DNA from: Frigoribacterium sp. PhB24
GTDB taxonomy: Bacteria > Actinomycetota > Actinomycetes > Actinomycetales > Microbacteriaceae
Length of the DNA: 64,000 bases
Reading direction: 5' to 3'
Assembly: GCF_003755185.1 (NCBI RefSeq)
Contig: NZ_RKIC01000013.1
Span: 186,001 to 250,000, forward strand
The notes below the pieces were generated by a model. The model searched no databases, was not told the origin of the DNA, and was given only the letters and a program-made list of their open reading frames with translations. Of this stretch, positions 47,555 to 57,094 are shown piece by piece. Made by a program: the position numbers and the translations under genes. Each line of letters opens with the position of its first letter. Positions within the stretch are counted from its first letter, which is position 1.

Positions 47555-48000
47555 GCGGCGTCGGCAGCGGGCCCGACGGCCTGCCCGAGAGCGAGCACGT
47601 ACCGGTCGGCGAGCCCGCGCCGGCCCTGCGCGCCCGCGGTCTCGACGTGCTGCGCCTGGCCGGTGTGCGGGCGACCGGCCACCACGGCGTCTTCGACCAC
47701 GAGCGCCGTGACGGCCAGGAGTTCGTCGTCGACGTCGTCGTGCACCTCGACACCACGCCCGCGGCGTCCGGCGACGACCTCGGCGAGACCGTGCACTACG
47801 GCGTGCTGGCCGAAGAGCTCGTGGCCGCCGTCGAGCGCGACCCGGTCGACCTGATCGAGACCCTCGCCGAGCGCCTCGCGGCCGTCGTGCTCGCCCATCG
47901 AGCGGCCGTCGCGACCGAGGTCACCGTGCACAAGCCGGGGGCCCCGATCACGGTCCCGTTCGGCGACGTGTCGATCACGATCAGCCGGGAGCGCGCGTGA
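47551..48000 (+). CDS. folB: Dihydroneopterin aldolase
   Basis: The 149-residue protein has an extra 30-40 residues in front of the core (VLRLAGVRATGHHGVFDHER), then the QEFVVDVVVHLD strand, the Glu in LIETLAERLAAVVL and VTVHKPGAPI. It splits dihydroneopterin to hydroxymethyl-dihydropterin. GTG 47551 overlaps the folP stop (GTGA); downstream starts would shorten the extension. Confidence 0.93.
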   Translation: MSGVGSGPDGLPESEHVPVGEPAPALRARGLDVLRLAGVRATGHHGVFDHERRDGQEFVVDVVVHLDTTPAASGDDLGETVHYGVLAEELVAAVERDPVDLIETLAERLAAVVLAHRAAVATEVTVHKPGAPITVPFGDVSITISRERA

Positions 48001-48551
48001 CCGGGCCGCGCGTCCGACGGGCGGTGATCGCCCTCGGTTCCAACCTCGGCGACCGCGACGGCCTGTTGCGCGAGGCCGTCCGGGCCGTCGACGCGACGCC
48101 CGGCATCACCGTCGTCGCCGCGTCGGCCCCCGTGTCGTCGACGGCCGTGACGCTCGACGGCCTCGATCCGAGCAAGCCGACCTACCTCAACGCCGTGCTG
48201 CTCGCCGACGTCACGCTCGACGACGACGCCCTGCTCGACGCGCTGCAGGCGATCGAGGCCACGCACGGGCGCACCCGTGACGTCCGCTGGGGCGACCGGA
48301 CCCTCGACCTCGACGTCGTCGCCCTCGACGACGAGCGCATCGACACCGAGCGCCTGCAGGTGCCGCATCCCCGCGCCGCCGAGCGGGCTTTCGTGCTCGA
48401 GCCCTGGCTCCAGCTGGACCCGGAGGCGCGGCTCGCCGGAGCAGGGCGGGTCGCCGACCTCGCATCCCGCCTCACGGAGCGGACCCGTCCCGTGCCGGGT
48501 GCGACCTCGCTGCTCGACCCCGCCCCCGAACCCAGCCCAGGAGCCCCGTGA
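47997..48551 (+). CDS. folK: HPPK, 2-amino-4-hydroxy-6-hydroxymethyldihydropteridine pyrophosphokinase
   Basis: The 184-residue enzyme has AVIALGSNLGDRDGLLREAV at the N-terminus, NAVLLADV, and the metal-binding WGDRTLDLDVV and VPHPRAAERAFVLEPW motifs. It transfers pyrophosphate from ATP to the pterin used by FolP. It overlaps folB and the DUF3180 gene by 4 bp at both ends, so folP, folB, folK and DUF3180 form a coupled operon. Confidence 0.95.
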   Translation: MTGPRVRRAVIALGSNLGDRDGLLREAVRAVDATPGITVVAASAPVSSTAVTLDGLDPSKPTYLNAVLLADVTLDDDALLDALQAIEATHGRTRDVRWGDRTLDLDVVALDDERIDTERLQVPHPRAAERAFVLEPWLQLDPEARLAGAGRVADLASRLTERTRPVPGATSLLDPAPEPSPGAP

Positions 48552-49024
48552 AGCACACCCGCCCCTCCACCCTGGTCGGCCTGATCATCGTGGCCGTGGC
48601 CGCCGGCTTCGTCCTCGACTCGGTCCTGGTGGCCATGCGTCAACCGTCGATCGTGCTGCCCGCGGCGCTCGGCCTCGTGCTGCTCGGCATCGGCGGAGTC
48701 GTCGTCTCGATGGCCGTGCCAGTCCGCCGTGTCGCGACCGGGTCGAGCAAGGAGCGCGTCGACCCCTACTACGCCACGCGCGTGCTGCTGCTGGCCAAGG
48801 CGAGCAGCCTGTCCGGTGCCCTGTTCGGCGGCTTCGCCGGGGGAGTGCTGCTGTTCGTCCTGTCCCGTGGCGTGGGGGTCGCTGTAGGCTCGCTCGTGCC
48901 CGCGATCGTCGCCGTCGTCGGCGGTGCGGGGTTGCTCGTGGCCGGCATCGTCGCCGAGCGCATGTGCACCGTCCCGCCCGCCGACGACGAGAACGGTCAG
49001 GGCCCGGGCACGCAGGCGGTCTGA
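48548..49024 (+). CDS. DUF3180 membrane protein
   Basis: The 158-residue protein has four hydrophobic segments (LVGLIIVAVAAGFVLDSVLV, VLPAALGLVLLGIGGVVVSM, FGGFAGGVLLFVLSRG, LVPAIVAVVGGAGLLVAGIV) with the PYYATRVLLLAKASS segment between the second and third. This is the DUF3180 family, found after folK in many actinobacteria. Its function is unknown. GTG 48548 overlaps the folK stop. Confidence 0.88.
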   Translation: MKHTRPSTLVGLIIVAVAAGFVLDSVLVAMRQPSIVLPAALGLVLLGIGGVVVSMAVPVRRVATGSSKERVDPYYATRVLLLAKASSLSGALFGGFAGGVLLFVLSRGVGVAVGSLVPAIVAVVGGAGLLVAGIVAERMCTVPPADDENGQGPGTQAV

Positions 49025-49066
49025 CCGCCCGCGGCCCGACCGCCGCCGACCGGAAGAGACGCCGAC

Positions 49067-49546
49067 ATGGACCGACTCGACATCCCCGACGCCGAGTGGA
49101 CGCGCGTCTCGCCCAAGTACGTCTGGCCCGAGTTGCTCGGCTACCTGGTCACCGGCTTGATCGTGGCCGCCGCCACCGTGCCGCTGTGGCTCATCGGCGA
49201 GTGGTGGGCGTATGCGATCACGGCCGTGGTGGTGGTGGTGACCGTCGTGGTCGTCGTCCTGACCCCGCGCCGCGTCCGCGCGATCGGCTATCAGCTGCGC
49301 GAGGACGACCTGCTGCTGCGGAAGGGCATCCTGTACCTCCGGGTCGTCGCCGTGCCCTACGGCCGCATGCAGCTGATCGACATCAACCGGGGCCCGGTCG
49401 TGCGGGCCCTCGGTCTCAGTGACCTCAAATTCGTCACCGCGGCCGCGGCGTCGGCCGTGACGATCCCGGGCGTCCCCGCCGACGAGGCCGAGCGGTTGCG
49501 CGACCGCCTCGTCGAGCTGGCCGAATCGCGTCGGGCCGGTCTGTGA
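49067..49546 (+). CDS. PH domain-containing membrane protein (YdbS-like)
   Basis: The 159-residue protein has two N-terminal membrane helices (WPELLGYLVTGLIVAAATVP and a Val-rich helix) and a bacterial PH (DUF304) domain with YQLREDDLLLRKGILYLRV and PYGRMQLIDINRGPV. GGAAGAG precedes the ATG. It overlaps the next, larger PH protein by 4 bp, the usual YdbS/YdbT pairing. The role is unknown, perhaps export or envelope stress. Confidence 0.88.
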   Translation: MDRLDIPDAEWTRVSPKYVWPELLGYLVTGLIVAAATVPLWLIGEWWAYAITAVVVVVTVVVVVLTPRRVRAIGYQLREDDLLLRKGILYLRVVAVPYGRMQLIDINRGPVVRALGLSDLKFVTAAAASAVTIPGVPADEAERLRDRLVELAESRRAGL

Positions 49547-51357
49547 GCGACCCCCGCGCCGAGGGGCACGGGGGCGGAGGCCGACCCGCGCCTCCGGACG
49601 TCGCCGCCCTCACCGACGGCGAGTGGCACCGCCTGCACCCGGCCACCCCGTTGCTCAAGGGGGGCATCGCGCTGGCCGCCGTGCTCGTGATCCTGTTCAA
49701 CAACGCGCGCGAGTACGTCGTCGAGCTGTTCGTGCCGGGCGGTAGGCGAGGGGACGAGGGCGACCCGTTCGGCTACGTCGTCGACCAGGGCTGGTTGGGC
49801 CTGCTGCTGCTCGCGGTGTTCGTGGTCATCGCGCTGTTCGTCGGTGGCTTCTGGTTGTCGTGGCGCATGCACACCTTCCGCGTCGGCGACGACGTGGTCG
49901 AGGTGCGGAGCGGCATCGTGTTCCGGACCAACCGACGGGCGCGGCTCGACCGCATCCAGGGCATCAACATCCAGCGCCCGCTGCTCGCCCGGGTCTTCGG
50001 CGCCGCCAAGCTCGAGGTCAACCAGGCCGGGCAGGACGCCAACGTCACCCTCGCCTACCTCCGCTCGGCGTCGGCGGACGACCTGCGCCGCGAGATCCTG
50101 CGGCGCGCGGGCGGGGCGCAGCAGCAGCACGCCCCTGCCGCCGACGCCGGCTCGCCGAGCGCCGACGCCGGCTCGCCAACCGACGCCGACGCGGCCGTGG
50201 CCGCGGGGCAGCCCGATGCGCACGCTCCGCACCGGCAGGGCTTCGGCGGTCTCGTCGAGCAGCGCGCGAACGAGTTCCTGGCGCCCGAGCTCGACCCCGA
50301 CGAGGCACCACCGCAGTCCGTCGTGGCCCTCTCGCCGGGTCGCCTGATCGGTTCGACCGTCTTGAGCGGTTACACGTTGTTCCTCGTCGCCGTCGTCGTC
50401 GCGATCGCGGTCAGCGTGATCACGACGGGCGAGTGGTTCCTGCTCTTCGTGCTGCTGCCGGCCGTGCTCGGCTCGGGCGGCTTCTACGTCAACCGCATCA
50501 CCAAGTCGCTGCGCTACACGATCGCCGGCACGCGCGACGGGGTCCGCATCGGGTACGGCCTGTTCTCGACCTCGAACGAGACGCTGCCGCCCGGTCGCAT
50601 CCACTCGGTCAAGGTCAGTCAGCCGCTGCTCTGGCGCCCGTTCGGCTGGTGGGACGTCAAGATCAACCGCGCCTCGCGCTCGAGCACCAAGGGTGCCGCG
50701 GGCCAGGAGAACACGACGATCCTGCCGGTCGGTGACGAGGACGACGTCCGCCGCGTCCTCGAACTCGTCCTGCCCGAGCTGGTGGGCGTGGCCGCCGTGG
50801 GCGTCGCCGCCGAGGAGGCGCGGGCCGGGTCCACCGCGCCGGCGCAGGCCCCCGAGACGGTCGCCCCCGAGACGGTCGCCTCCGCGGCGGTCGCCTCCGC
50901 GGCGGGGGAGGCCGCGCCTCCTGGCGTCCGCGACGCCGTCGAGGCGACGACCGAGCACACCCTCTCGCTCGTCGAGGGCGGGCTGAGGTCGAGCGGCACC
51001 GACGGCGGCTTCACCGTGTCGCCGCGCCGGGCCGCCGTGCTGCGCTGGTTCTCGTGGCGGCGCAACGGGTTCCGCTCGGCACCGGGCGCGTTGCTGCTGC
51101 GCAAGGGCGCGATCTGGCGTCAGCTCGTCATCGTGCCGCTGCCCCGGGTGCAGAGCGTCGGCCTCGTGCAGGGTCCGCTGCGGCGTCGCCTGCGACTCGC
51201 GACCGTGCACCTGCACACCGTCCAGGGGCCGATCGTGGCCGAGATCGGCGCGCTCGACCAGGACGACGCCCTCGACTTCTTCACCACCGCCGCTCGGGAG
51301 GCGGTCGTCGCCGCCCGCGCCGACCGCACCCACCGCTGGAGCGAGGAGACCTCGTGA
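49543..51357 (+). CDS. Multi-PH-domain membrane protein (YdbT-like)
   Basis: The 604-residue protein has several membrane-helix pairs, each followed by a PH/DUF304-like unit (RTNRRARLDRIQGINIQRPL, then TLPPGRIHSVKVSQPLLWRP, and VIVPLPRVQSVGLVQGPLRR). Between them are low-complexity parts with near-repeats such as DAGSPSADAGSP and ETVAPETVASAAVASAA. It is coupled to the smaller PH protein (GTGA overlap) and to the DUF2520 gene downstream. Confidence 0.86.
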   Translation: MSDPRAEGHGGGGRPAPPDVAALTDGEWHRLHPATPLLKGGIALAAVLVILFNNAREYVVELFVPGGRRGDEGDPFGYVVDQGWLGLLLLAVFVVIALFVGGFWLSWRMHTFRVGDDVVEVRSGIVFRTNRRARLDRIQGINIQRPLLARVFGAAKLEVNQAGQDANVTLAYLRSASADDLRREILRRAGGAQQQHAPAADAGSPSADAGSPTDADAAVAAGQPDAHAPHRQGFGGLVEQRANEFLAPELDPDEAPPQSVVALSPGRLIGSTVLSGYTLFLVAVVVAIAVSVITTGEWFLLFVLLPAVLGSGGFYVNRITKSLRYTIAGTRDGVRIGYGLFSTSNETLPPGRIHSVKVSQPLLWRPFGWWDVKINRASRSSTKGAAGQENTTILPVGDEDDVRRVLELVLPELVGVAAVGVAAEEARAGSTAPAQAPETVAPETVASAAVASAAGEAAPPGVRDAVEATTEHTLSLVEGGLRSSGTDGGFTVSPRRAAVLRWFSWRRNGFRSAPGALLLRKGAIWRQLVIVPLPRVQSVGLVQGPLRRRLRLATVHLHTVQGPIVAEIGALDQDDALDFFTTAAREAVVAARADRTHRWSEETS

Positions 51358-52151
51358 ACGACCCGTACGGCCCGCCCGCGAACGAGCGCGGTCCGGACCG
51401 TCGCAGCGGTCGTCTGGGCGTGGGCATCGTCGGTGCCGGCCGGGTCGGGCCCGTCCTCGGCGCCGCGCTCGCCGCCGCGGGCCACGCGATCGTCGGCATC
51501 TCGGCCGTGTCCGAGCGCAGCCGGGACCGGGCCGAGGCGATCCTGCCGGGCGTGCCCCTGCTGACCGTGCCCCAGATCGTCGAGCGCAGCGAGCTCGTGC
51601 TGCTCGCCGTCCCCGACGACCAGCTCGCCGACCTCGTCCAGGGCCTGGCCGCGACGGGCACCTGGCAGCCCGGACAGCTCGTCGTGCACACCTCGCCCCG
51701 GCACGGACTCGAGGTGCTGCGGCCCGCCCTCGCGTCGGGGGCGATCCCGCTGGCGATCCACCCGGCCCTCGCCTTCACGGGCACGACCATCGACCTCGTG
51801 CGGTTGCGCGACGCCTGGTGCGCCGTCACCGCACCGACGCCCGTGCAGCCGATCGGTCAGGCGCTCGTCGTCGAGATGGGCGCCGAGCCCGTCATCGTGG
51901 CCGAGGCCGACCGGGCCCGCTACGCCGAGGCGATCGCGACGGCCACCGAGTTCTCGGCCGCCATCGTCACGCAGTCGGTCGGGTTGCTGACCGAGCTGGG
52001 CCTGCCCGAGCCCGGCCGGCTGCTCGCGCCGCTCATGCGATCGGCGATGGACGCCGCCCTCGGCGAGGCCGGCGGCTCGGTCGGCCCCGGTACCATCGAC
52101 ATGGCCTCGTTCGACGACGGCCCCACCGCGTTCGGTGACCCGCGCGCCTGA
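51354..52151 (+). CDS. DUF2520 Rossmann-fold protein
   Basis: The 265-residue protein has an N-terminal dinucleotide-binding site (VGIVGAGRVGPVLGAALAAAG), the ERSELVLLAVPDDQLADLV stretch and a helical C-terminal domain (DUF2520), resembling ketopantoate-reductase-like proteins. In many actinobacteria it precedes panC and sometimes panD; here lysS follows directly. The GTG overlaps the preceding stop by 4 bp. Confidence 0.88.
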   Translation: MNDPYGPPANERGPDRRSGRLGVGIVGAGRVGPVLGAALAAAGHAIVGISAVSERSRDRAEAILPGVPLLTVPQIVERSELVLLAVPDDQLADLVQGLAATGTWQPGQLVVHTSPRHGLEVLRPALASGAIPLAIHPALAFTGTTIDLVRLRDAWCAVTAPTPVQPIGQALVVEMGAEPVIVAEADRARYAEAIATATEFSAAIVTQSVGLLTELGLPEPGRLLAPLMRSAMDAALGEAGGSVGPGTIDMASFDDGPTAFGDPRA

Positions 52152-52200
52152 CCCGGCCCGCGCCTCCCGCCCCCTCCACCACCCCAGGAGCACCTGACAC

Positions 52201-53721
52201 ATGACCGCCGCGCCCGACCCGACCACCACGACAGACGACGAGGTGGCCACCGCCGCACGCGAGGCGTCGGAGCAGAAGCAGGTGCGGCTCGACAAGCGCG
52301 CCCGTCTGCTCGAGGCCGGTGTCGAGGCGTACCCGGTCGGTGTGCCGATCACCGACACGATCGGTGCGGTCCGCGCCCGGTACGCCGAGCTCGAGACCGA
52401 CAGCCGATCGGGTGACGTCGTCGGGCTCGCCGGCCGTGTCGTGCACGCGCGCAACACCGGCAAGCTCTGCTTCGCCGCGCTGCAGGCGGGCGACGGCAGC
52501 CGCATCCAGGCCATGGTCTCGCTCGCCGAGGTGGGCGAGCAGCGCCTCGCTGACTGGAAAGACCTGGTCGACCTGGGCGACCACGTCTTCGTGAAGGGCG
52601 AGGTCATCTCGTCCCGTCGTGGCGAGCTGTCGATCATGGTCAGCGACTGGTCGATCGCCGCCAAGGCGATCCTGCCGCTGCCGAACCTGCACTCCGAGCT
52701 CAGCGAAGAGACGCGTGTGCGTCAGCGCTACCTCGACCTGATCGTGCGCGAGCAGGCCCGCGTCACCGTCCGGGCCCGGGCCGCCGCGGTCTCGTCGCTG
52801 CGTCGCACCTTCGACTCGTACGAGTACCTCGAGGTCGAGACGCCCATGCTGCAGACGATGCACGGCGGCGCGGCGGCCCGGCCGTTCCAGACGCACAGCA
52901 ACGCCTTCGACACCGAGCTGTACCTGCGCATCGCCCCCGAGCTGTTCCTCAAGCGGGCCGTCGTCGGTGGCATCGACCGGGTCTTCGAGATCAACCGCAA
53001 CTTCCGCAACGAGGGCGCCGACTCGACGCACTCGCCCGAGTTCGCGATGGTCGAGGCCTACCAGGCCTACGGCGACTACGACCAGATGGCCCGCCTGACG
53101 CAAGAGCTCGTGCAGAACGCCGCCCTGGCCGTCGCCGGCTCGCACCTCGTCACGCTCGCCGACGGCACCGAGTACGACCTCGGCGGCGAGTGGGCACGCG
53201 TGCCGATGTACGAGTCGCTCAGCGAGGCGTCGGGAGTCGACGTCACCCCGTCGACCTCGGTGGCCGACCTGCAGGCGCTCGCCGCGACGGTCGACCTGGT
53301 CGTGCCGCACGAGACCCACGGCAAGCTCGTCGAAGAGCTCTGGGAGCACTTCGTCAAGCCGTCGCTGGACCGCCCGACCTTCGTGGTCGACTTCCCGGTC
53401 GACACGAGCCCCCTCGTCCGCCAGCACCGCTCGAAGCCGGGCGTCGTCGAGAAGTGGGACTTGTACGTCCGCGGCTTCGAGCTCGCCACCGCGTACTCCG
53501 AGCTGGTCGACCCGGTCATCCAACGCGAGCGCTTCGTCGAGCAGGCCGCCCTGTCGGCCCGCGGCGACGCCGAGGCCATGCGCCTCGACGACGACTTCCT
53601 CACGGCGCTCGAACACGGCATGCCGCCGAGCGGCGGCATGGGCATGGGCATCGACCGCCTGCTCATGGCGATCACGGGGCTCGGCATCCGCGAGACGATC
53701 CTCTTCCCGCTCGTCAAGTAG
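52201..53721 (+). CDS. lysS: Lysyl-tRNA synthetase, class II
   Basis: The 506-residue enzyme has the OB-fold anticodon domain ([19 protein letters not shown]) and class II motifs: [43 protein letters not shown], and [17 protein letters not shown] at the end. AGGAG lies 10 nt before the ATG. A strong stem-loop made of the dispersed GGAGGCGCG motif follows. Confidence 0.97.
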   Translation: MTAAPDPTTTTDDEVATAAREASEQKQVRLDKRARLLEAGVEAYPVGVPITDTIGAVRARYAELETDSRSGDVVGLAGRVVHARNTGKLCFAALQAGDGSRIQAMVSLAEVGEQRLADWKDLVDLGDHVFVKGEVISSRRGELSIMVSDWSIAAKAILPLPNLHSELSEETRVRQRYLDLIVREQARVTVRARAAAVSSLRRTFDSYEYLEVETPMLQTMHGGAAARPFQTHSNAFDTELYLRIAPELFLKRAVVGGIDRVFEINRNFRNEGADSTHSPEFAMVEAYQAYGDYDQMARLTQELVQNAALAVAGSHLVTLADGTEYDLGGEWARVPMYESLSEASGVDVTPSTSVADLQALAATVDLVVPHETHGKLVEELWEHFVKPSLDRPTFVVDFPVDTSPLVRQHRSKPGVVEKWDLYVRGFELATAYSELVDPVIQRERFVEQAALSARGDAEAMRLDDDFLTALEHGMPPSGGMGMGIDRLLMAITGLGIRETILFPLVK

Positions 53722-53746
53722 GGCTCGCGCTCGCGTGTCGAGCGCA

Positions 53747-53779
53747 GGAGGCGCGGTGCCGGTCGGGCACCGCGCCTCC
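53747..53779 (+). terminator. Terminator after lysS, built from the dispersed motif
   Basis: GGAGGCGCGGTGCC (53747-53760) and GGCACCGCGCCTCC (53766-53779) form a perfect 14-bp stem with a 5-nt loop. The stem contains the dispersed GGAGGCGCG motif in both orientations. Confidence 0.75.
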
Positions 53780-53841
53780 GTCCGTCTCGGCGTCGAGAGG
53801 AGCACGTGGTTTTCCCCGGGAGGTCGACGTACCCTGGTCGG

Positions 53842-54114
53842 GTGCCTGAGTCCCTTGCCGGAGCCATCGTCTTCTCCGTGACGCCCACCATCGTCGTGGG
53901 CCTCATCTTCTGGTTCATCGTCCGGGCACTGCTGCGCTCCGACCGCACCGAGCGTGCCGTCTACGCCAAGGTCGAGGCCGAAGAGCGCGCCAAGGCCGAG
54001 GCCGAAGAGCGCGCCGAGTCGCGCGACCTCGCCGCCGCGGCCGATCGCGCCGACCTCGCGGGCCGCTCGGGCCGCTCGAGCCGCTCGGGCCGCACGGGCC
54101 ACGGCGCGGTCTAG
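53842..54114 (+). CDS. Small single-pass membrane protein with charged repeat tail
   Basis: The 90-residue protein starts at GTG 53842, 6 nt after TACCCT (53830-53835). One membrane helix (IVFSVTPTIVVGLIFWFIVR) is followed by a charged helical stretch with repeated KAEAEERAE units and a Ser/Gly/Arg tail (GRSGRSSRSGR). No known domain is visible; similar small proteins occur next to lysS in related genomes. Function unknown. Confidence 0.65.
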   Translation: MPESLAGAIVFSVTPTIVVGLIFWFIVRALLRSDRTERAVYAKVEAEERAKAEAEERAESRDLAAAADRADLAGRSGRSSRSGRTGHGAV

Positions 54115-54485
54115 CCCGGCTCCTCAGCCTCTCGGGGGCGTCGCCGACGGGCGCGTCCCCGGATCTCGGCACCGCGCCTCCTGGGTTCGCGGTGCCGTTC
54201 GTCGTACCCCGACAGATCCCGGGCCGAGTTTCCGGTGAACGAGCTGAGAATGTGTACCCCCGCCGTGCTAGCGGCCTCCTATACCTGATCGGGGCTGCTG
54301 TCAAACGTCGTTCGCCTTCGTACCCCGTCGTCGTCGAAACTCTGGATGTGCGCTCCGAGAAGTCCCGTGAGGGCCCGCGTCGGCTTTTGGCGGCCCTGCG
54401 GGACACGCCAGACTTTGGGTACGCCGACGAGCTTCACGAACTAATCGACGCGACACCAGGTCAGTACTCGAGCAGGGAGAGAACG
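54115..54485. other. 371-bp region upstream of the sigma factor gene, no gene supported
   Basis: A stem-loop GGCACCGCG ... CGCGGTGCC (54168-54196) with the dispersed motif probably ends the preceding gene. The reading frame of the sigma factor is open through most of the rest, but codon use there (CTA, TTT, AGA, AGG) is unlike coding DNA of this genome. GAGGGCC and GGCCCTG-type arms around 54371-54400 could form a leader hairpin. No convincing -10/-35 pair was found, so the long leader may be regulatory. Confidence 0.5.
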
Positions 54486-55511
<1,026 letters not shown>

Positions 55512-55550
55512 GCCGAAGGCGGCTCCGCCGCCGCACGCCGTACCACGTGA

Positions 55551-55587
55551 GGGCCGCCGCCCCGGGTCATCCCGGGTGGCGGCCCTT
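55551..55587 (+). terminator. Terminator after the sigma factor gene
   Basis: AGGGCCGCCGCCCCGGG (55551-55567) and CCCGGGTGGCGGCCCT (55572-55587) pair around TCAT with one internal mismatch. It lies 40 bp after the stop codon. Confidence 0.75.
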
Positions 55588-55771
55588 CGTCGTGCCCGGG
55601 CCTCTCGTGTCTCATCAGCCCGCTCACCGGTCGTATCAGCCGGAGGCCAGTCCTGCCGAGTGGGCGGATGGTGCTCTGCGTCGGGCAGGGATCAGCATCT
55701 TCTGCCCATCCGGGCGGCGGGACGTCTGGTCCCCAGGGCCGACGTGCACGCACTCGTCCCGAGGCGACGAC

Positions 55772-56794
55772 ATGAGGAGGCGCGGGCCACGTCCCAGCGG
55801 TCAGTCTCGACGGGTGCCGCGCATCGTCGTCCCCTCGCCGCTTTCCGATCGCCCCTTCGCCGTCGCCGAGGCCCACCGTGCAGGTCTCGGCGTCGGACGA
55901 CTCCGAGGCTCCGACCTCGAGGCGCCGCACCGTGGCGTCCGGCGCCTCGTCGGCCTGGGCCGTGACCCACACGGTCCCCCGCTCGACCTGATGCAGACGG
56001 CACGGTCGCTGCATCCGGTGATGCTGGACGACTGGCGTTTCTCCCACGTGACGGCCCTCGGTCTCTGGGGTCTCCCCGTCCCGTGGCGGGTCCGAGACGG
56101 CATGGAGCCTCTGCACGTCACCTCGATCGGCGGACGGGGCCCGCGACGGCCCGGTGTCGTGACGCACCGGGTCCGGTCGGTTCCCGACGTCGCGGTCATG
56201 ACCGACGTCGGTGCGGCACGGCCCGAGCCGGGTCGTCCGCAGCTGCTCGTCGAGGGTCTCCCGGTGGACGATCCTGTCACGGCGTGGGTGGAGAGCGGGT
56301 CCTTGCTGACGCTCGACGACCTCGTCCGTGCCGGCGACGCGATCGTAGGCTCCTGGTCCGAGTGCGGCACGGCGCGAGAGCGCAGCCTCGACGAGCTCGA
56401 ACGTGCAATTCGCTCTGCCCGGGGTCGGCGTGGTGTCAGTCGTGTCCGCGAAGCCTTCGCGTTGGTGCGACCCGGGGTCGAGTCGCCCAAGGAGACCGAG
56501 CTCCGACTGCTCCTCCTGCGGGCTGGTCTGCCCGAGCCCGAGATCAACGCCCGGACGTACGACGACAACGGGCGCTACCTCGGCAAGCCCGACCTGCGGT
56601 ACCTGTGGTGCAAGGTCGCCGTCGAGTACGAGGGTGACGAACACCGCCGCGACCCGTCGAGGTTCCGCACCGACATCCTGCGGCGAGAACGATTCGCCGA
56701 TGCCGGTTGGCGGACCGTCCGGTGCACGGACGACGACCTGCACGGGCGCCGGGCCGACGAACTCGTCGCCCGAGTGCGCCGACGCCTCGCGTGA
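55772..56794 (+). CDS. DUF559-type protein with Vsr-like nuclease domain
   Basis: From ATG 55772 the protein has 340 residues. The N-terminal half (RPFAVAEAHRAGLG, SHVTALGLWGLPVP) resembles the AbiEi-like/DUF559 family common in Microbacteriaceae. The C-terminal half (SPKETELRLLLLRAGLPEPE, KPDLRYLWCKVAVEYEGDEH) fits a Vsr/restriction-like nuclease fold with Asp and Glu residues. The role is unknown; such genes occur in several copies per genome. The start codon lies inside a copy of the dispersed motif (ATGAGGAGGCGCGG), and no ribosome site is seen, so the start is tentative. Confidence 0.75.
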   Translation: MRRRGPRPSGQSRRVPRIVVPSPLSDRPFAVAEAHRAGLGVGRLRGSDLEAPHRGVRRLVGLGRDPHGPPLDLMQTARSLHPVMLDDWRFSHVTALGLWGLPVPWRVRDGMEPLHVTSIGGRGPRRPGVVTHRVRSVPDVAVMTDVGAARPEPGRPQLLVEGLPVDDPVTAWVESGSLLTLDDLVRAGDAIVGSWSECGTARERSLDELERAIRSARGRRGVSRVREAFALVRPGVESPKETELRLLLLRAGLPEPEINARTYDDNGRYLGKPDLRYLWCKVAVEYEGDEHRRDPSRFRTDILRRERFADAGWRTVRCTDDDLHGRRADELVARVRRRLA

Positions 56795-56881
56795 AGCGCT
56801 CGAGCGGGCAAGAGATGCTTTTCCGGCCCGGCTCACGAGCATGTTCTGCCCACTCGCGCGCCGCGAGGCTGGAACCGGGCA

Positions 56882-56910
56882 TCGACAGGGGAGGCGCGGG
56901 GCGGTACGGT
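56882..56910 (+). promoter_or_regulatory. Promoter of the RIO kinase transcript
   Basis: TCGACA (56882-56887), 17-bp spacer and TACGGT (56905-56910) form a good promoter. The leader to the RIO kinase start is about 175 nt and holds a short open frame and a TGCCC-GCC-GGGCA hairpin (57055-57067). The spacer of this promoter contains the dispersed motif. Confidence 0.6.
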
Positions 56911-56965
56911 GGGCGGACCCTGGCCACGAGGTGGCCGGGCCACGAGAGGCTCCACGAGAGGGGTG

Positions 56966-57031
56966 ATGAGCATGACTGCCGTCAACGCACACCACGCGTA
57001 CCCCACTCACCCCGAGACCCTCCGCCCGTAG
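56966..57031 (+). CDS. Possible 21-residue leader peptide upstream of the RIO kinase
   Basis: ATG 56966 (a second ATG at 56972) opens 21 codons ending TAG at 57029-57031. GAGAGGGGTG stands just before it. The peptide is rich in His, Pro and Thr and ends in TLRP. It lies 63 bp before the RIO kinase start. It could be an upstream frame that tunes translation or mRNA folding of the kinase; chance occurrence cannot be excluded. Confidence 0.35.
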   Translation: MSMTAVNAHHAYPTHPETLRP

Positions 57032-57094
57032 CGACCGCCGCGCGACGCTCGTCGTGCCCGCCGGGCAGGTCTCACGCCTCCCCTGGAGCATCGC

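Noticed and set aside
54192-54485. 97-codon N-terminal extension of the sigma factor
   Set aside because: Codons such as CTA, TTT, AGG and AGA are unusual for this genome, and a good ribosome site precedes ATG 54486.
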